Positions 62,601 through 64,000 of a stretch of 64,000 nt of DNA are shown here, one piece after another. The notes under the pieces are model-generated. The model worked only from the letters and a program-made list of their open reading frames with translations. It was not told where the DNA came from and did no database searches. The position numbers and the translations under genes are program-made. Each line of letters begins with the position of its first letter. Within the stretch, counting starts at the first letter, position 1. Origin of the DNA: Streptococcus agalactiae ATCC 13813 (GTDB lineage Bacteria; Bacillota; Bacilli; Lactobacillales; Streptococcaceae); the NCBI RefSeq assembly GCF_000186445.1, contig NZ_GL636070.1:1681939-1745938 (forward strand), given 5' to 3'.

Positions 62601-64000
62601 CCTTAACGGGTTCTGGAACTGGCTCTAACTTTGGTGTCACATGTGGTTTTGGACTATAAGGTTTAACCGTCCGTGCAACTGGAAGGGTATTTAAGGCAAA
62701 CCAATAAGAGAGACCAACATTTTGGGGCATATCCCCTTGACCAAAGGTCACCGTATAGGTGTTGCCTGATGTAACCGTTGAGACAATTGCTCCTTTATAG
62801 GCATACTTACTATATGACGTATCCCATTCTTCAGAAAGATTTAAATCACTGGCACGGTTTGACCCAAGTGAACGAGCTAAACCTTCGTTAGTCACTTGAA
62901 TGGTTGAGCCATTGATTGGAACAAACTTACCTGATGTGTCTTTTACATACTCTAAACCGATGTCATTGTGGTTGAGTGAGGAATGAGTAAAGACACCTGG
63001 TTTTTCCTTGGTGAAGCTGACTTGTGAGCCATCCTCTAAGAAATACTTGGCCTTGACACGAAACTCCATCTTGTCTGTTCGCCAATTGCCTGTCCCATCA
63101 TTACGGTAAGCGATAAAGCCTTCTGTTGGGTCATTTGGCACGACTAACTGCACGGCATTAGTTCCAGTTGGAGAAACAAGGTTTGTAATGTCATAGGCTA
63201 CTTTTGTGATTTTCTTACCATCAAAGCGAGCATTTTGAAGATTTTGATAGGTAAAGGAAAGGGTTTCTCCCGTTTTGAAAGTATTATAGACAAAGAAACC
63301 AGAAGAATCTAGGATTTTAGAATACCCACCAAGCATAGCGTCACCTTTTGCAACGATACGATTTGGGTTTCTTGTATCAGCTGAATGGCGTGCTTGTGGT
63401 TCTCCATTATTCAAATTTAAAGCCTGAGCAAGAGCTTGTGAGATGTAGCCTTCCTCACCTTTTGAAATCTCAGCTAAATCACGTTTATAGCGCTCCATTT
63501 CTTTGGCGTTGTAGGTATCAATCGCTTCATTTTCTTTCTTGGCGGCTTCTTCTTTTTCCTTATTGCGTTTCGTGATAGCAGCAATCTCAGCTTCACGGTC
63601 TTTCACTAATTTCTGTTGGTCTTTATTATAGGTATCAACAGCAGCTTGACCTGCCTTGTTTTCGTCATCCACTGCTTTTTGTCCGGCTTGATTACGTTTA
63701 TCAATTGCTTCATTATCAGCCTTTGCCTTAGCAAGACCCGCTTCATTTTCCTTTTGAATCTGAAGGTTCTTTGCGACAATGGCGTCTGCGGCTTTTTTCT
63801 TCGATTCATACTCAGCTAGATTATTCTTATTTTGCTTATCAATAGCAGTTACCGCAGAGGTATAATCCTGATAGCCTGAAACAGTTGAGCCATCTCCTGA
63901 TGGTACTGTTTGAGTGGTAACGGTCACATTAGCCGACTGATCTTGGCCTTTGATTTTTGAAACTGTGCTATCCACTGAATGATTCAAGGCTTTTCCTGCT
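59677..64000 (-). CDS. Antigen I/II-family wall-anchored adhesin, N-terminus outside window
   Basis: At least 1440 residues; the frame is open to the window edge. Counting from 63987: Ala/Lys/Asn-rich coiled-coil A repeats (about 30-185), a GbpC-like V domain (about 205-440, FDGKKITKVAYDI), a Pro-rich stretch (about 445-525), a first C-type domain and three related domains with TWDLDQYKG/SWDLDQYRG/LDYSQY and VDDYPEEAL. A last C domain and a Pro/Thr stalk lead to LPNTGE at about 1403, a hydrophobic helix and a charged tail. The family binds salivary glycoproteins, collagen and other bacteria. On an element it may aid adhesion or mating-pair contact. Confidence 0.92.
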   Translation of the reverse strand, partial: AGKALNHSVDSTVSKIKGQDQSANVTVTTQTVPSGDGSTVSGYQDYTSAVTAIDKQNKNNLAEYESKKKAADAIVAKNLQIQKENEAGLAKAKADNEAIDKRNQAGQKAVDDENKAGQAAVDTYNKDQQKLVKDREAEIAAITKRNKEKEEAAKKENEAIDTYNAKEMERYKRDLAEISKGEEGYISQALAQALNLNNGEPQARHSADTRNPNRIVAKGDAMLGGYSKILDSSGFFVYNTFKTGETLSFTYQNLQNARFDGKKITKVAYDITNLVSPTGTNAVQLVVPNDPTEGFIAYRNDGTGNWRTDKMEFRVKAKYFLEDGSQVSFTKEKPGVFTHSSLNHNDIGLEYVKDTSGKFVPINGSTIQVTNEGLARSLGSNRASDLNLSEEWDTSYSKYAYKGAIVSTVTSGNTYTVTFGQGDMPQNVGLSYWFALNTLPVARTVKPYSPKPHVTPKLEPVPEPVKVVPKTFTPKTFTPEPPVRFKEKPLEKVTQPSLTLTKVTLPKEPTPEPLPKAPQVPTVHYHDYRLTTTPEIVKEVINTDQVNLHDKTVAKDSTVIYPLTVDAFSPNRAKTTSLTFEDYLPAGYAFDKEKTQAENGNYTLTFDAAKNFVTLTAKEALLQEVNQDLTKSYQLVTPKLYGSLQNDGASYSNSYKLLINKGTQNAYTVTSNVVTVRTPGDGTTTSRIEPQKKNENEDGVVINDTVVALGTTNHYRLTWDLDQYKGDKSSKETIARGFFFVDDYPEEVLDLVDNGTGITTPDGKAVSGITVKAYASLSEAPKDLQDKLAHAKISPKGAFQVFMPNDNQDFYDQYVKTGTSLNLLTKMTVKDSLYGQTKTYRNKAYQVDFGNGYETDEVINTLVSPTPKKQNLNKDKVDIDGKPMIVGSQNYYTLSWDLDQYRGTKADKAQIAQGFYFVDDYPEEALLPDETAIQLITSDGKAVTGVTVKTYTSLSEVPETLQAALSKRKISPKGAFQVFMAEDPQAFYDSYVTQGQNITIVTPMTVRESMLNSGKSYDNVAYQVDFGQAYETNTVTNHVPKVTPLKTNTSKEGVSIDGKTVLPNTINYYKIVLDYSQYKDLVVTEDVLTKGFYMVDDYPEEALSVNADGVQVMDKAGTLVKGISVKSYASLSEAPKVVQDAMAKRQFTPKGAIQVLSADDPKAFYEAYVKTGQTLVVTLPMTIKNELTKTGGKYENTAYQIDFGLAYVTETVVNNVPKLDPQKDVVIDLSQKENSLDGKEVALNQVFNYRLVGALIPGNRATPLIEYRFDDDYDESHDDYNGVYKAYTLVDVTLKDGTVLPKGTEVTKYTLQHVDTSKGTVTISFDQEFLEKLAEESEFQADVYVQMKRIASGVVENTVLHTVNGYTISSNTVKTTTPEPEQPTPTQPTPPQPPIPTQEPPVPASVLPNTGESQSLLALVGGGLLLGLAYGLSKLKMEDN

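Larger units (their letters stand above)
20465..64000. mobile_element. Integrative and conjugative element, Tn5252-like, left part
   Basis: From the serine recombinase onward the gene content changes to conjugation functions: relaxase and two mobilisation proteins, probable oriT, repressor/polymerase cassette, toprim primase-like protein, SNF2 methylase-helicase and many small conserved backbone genes. Three cargo blocks interrupt it: a lantibiotic locus, a DUF4365-like gene and a streptide-type locus. The left boundary is approximate and the right end lies outside. The type IV coupling and channel genes are not visible and should lie beyond 64000. Confidence 0.85.

Noticed and set aside
1..64000. 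CRISPR arrays, tRNA or rRNA genes, insertion sequences with transposases
   Set aside because: No regularly spaced repeats, cloverleaf-type sequences or transposase motifs were seen. The only mobile units recognised are the conjugative element and its group II intron.

Overview
The window is low-GC Firmicute DNA. It suggests a pyogenic-group Streptococcus, with S. agalactiae as my best guess; the species call is inference from gene content. The clues are a C5a-peptidase-type cell-envelope protease, a BspA-type leucine-rich-repeat wall protein, an nrdF-nrdI-nrdE operon, an SHP/Rgg pair and a Tn5252-type conjugative element. I saw no rRNA, tRNA or CRISPR array.

Chromosomal part (1 to about 20465). 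An AraC fragment and a TetR/cation-efflux pair come first. Next is a MerR-type stress locus: aldo/keto reductase, frameshifted alcohol dehydrogenase, MerR regulator, cupin, carboxymuconolactone decarboxylase-like protein and DUF2316 protein. Its first two genes each have a promoter with a 19-bp spacer and a dyad, as MerR activators use. After a GyrI-like and an FMN-binding protein come, on the minus strand, the LRR wall protein, nrdFIE, a glycosyltransferase, the C5a-peptidase-like protease, an acetyltransferase and a nucleoside phosphorylase. NrdF has Val, Pro and Lys at three canonical carboxylate metal-ligand positions, the signature of the metal-free class Ie reductases. Two NrdR boxes lie upstream of it, next to a candidate small RNA.

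Mobile part (about 20465 to beyond 64000). This is the left part of an integrative and conjugative element. It has a large serine recombinase at its end, a MobP-like relaxase with two accessory proteins and a probable oriT, a repressor/Y-family polymerase cassette, a toprim primase-like protein and many small backbone genes. It also has a giant methylase-helicase gene split in phase by a group II intron, and an antigen I/II-family wall adhesin cut by the window edge.

The element carries three cargo blocks. The first (about 23.1-33.8 kb) is a lacticin-481-group lantibiotic locus. Its main peptide core equals streptococcin A-FF22/macedocin as I remember that sequence. The locus has a second peptide, LanM, LanT, a three-gene immunity ABC transporter and a two-component system, and three of its promoters share one repeat geometry. 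The second cargo is a single DUF4365-like protein (36.8-38.5 kb), possibly a defence nuclease. The third (about 44.5-49.0 kb) is a streptide-type radical-SAM RiPP locus with shp, rgg, strA, strB and an MFS exporter. There the precursor stops right after the Lys-Trp crosslink motif, and the shp and strA promoters share an identical 15-bp box at identical spacing.

The element thus combines a two-component-regulated lantibiotic and a pheromone-regulated macrocyclic peptide on one transferable unit. Both RiPP types are known. The truncated streptide precursor, the inferred regulatory boxes and the DUF4365 protein are the parts most worth a second look.
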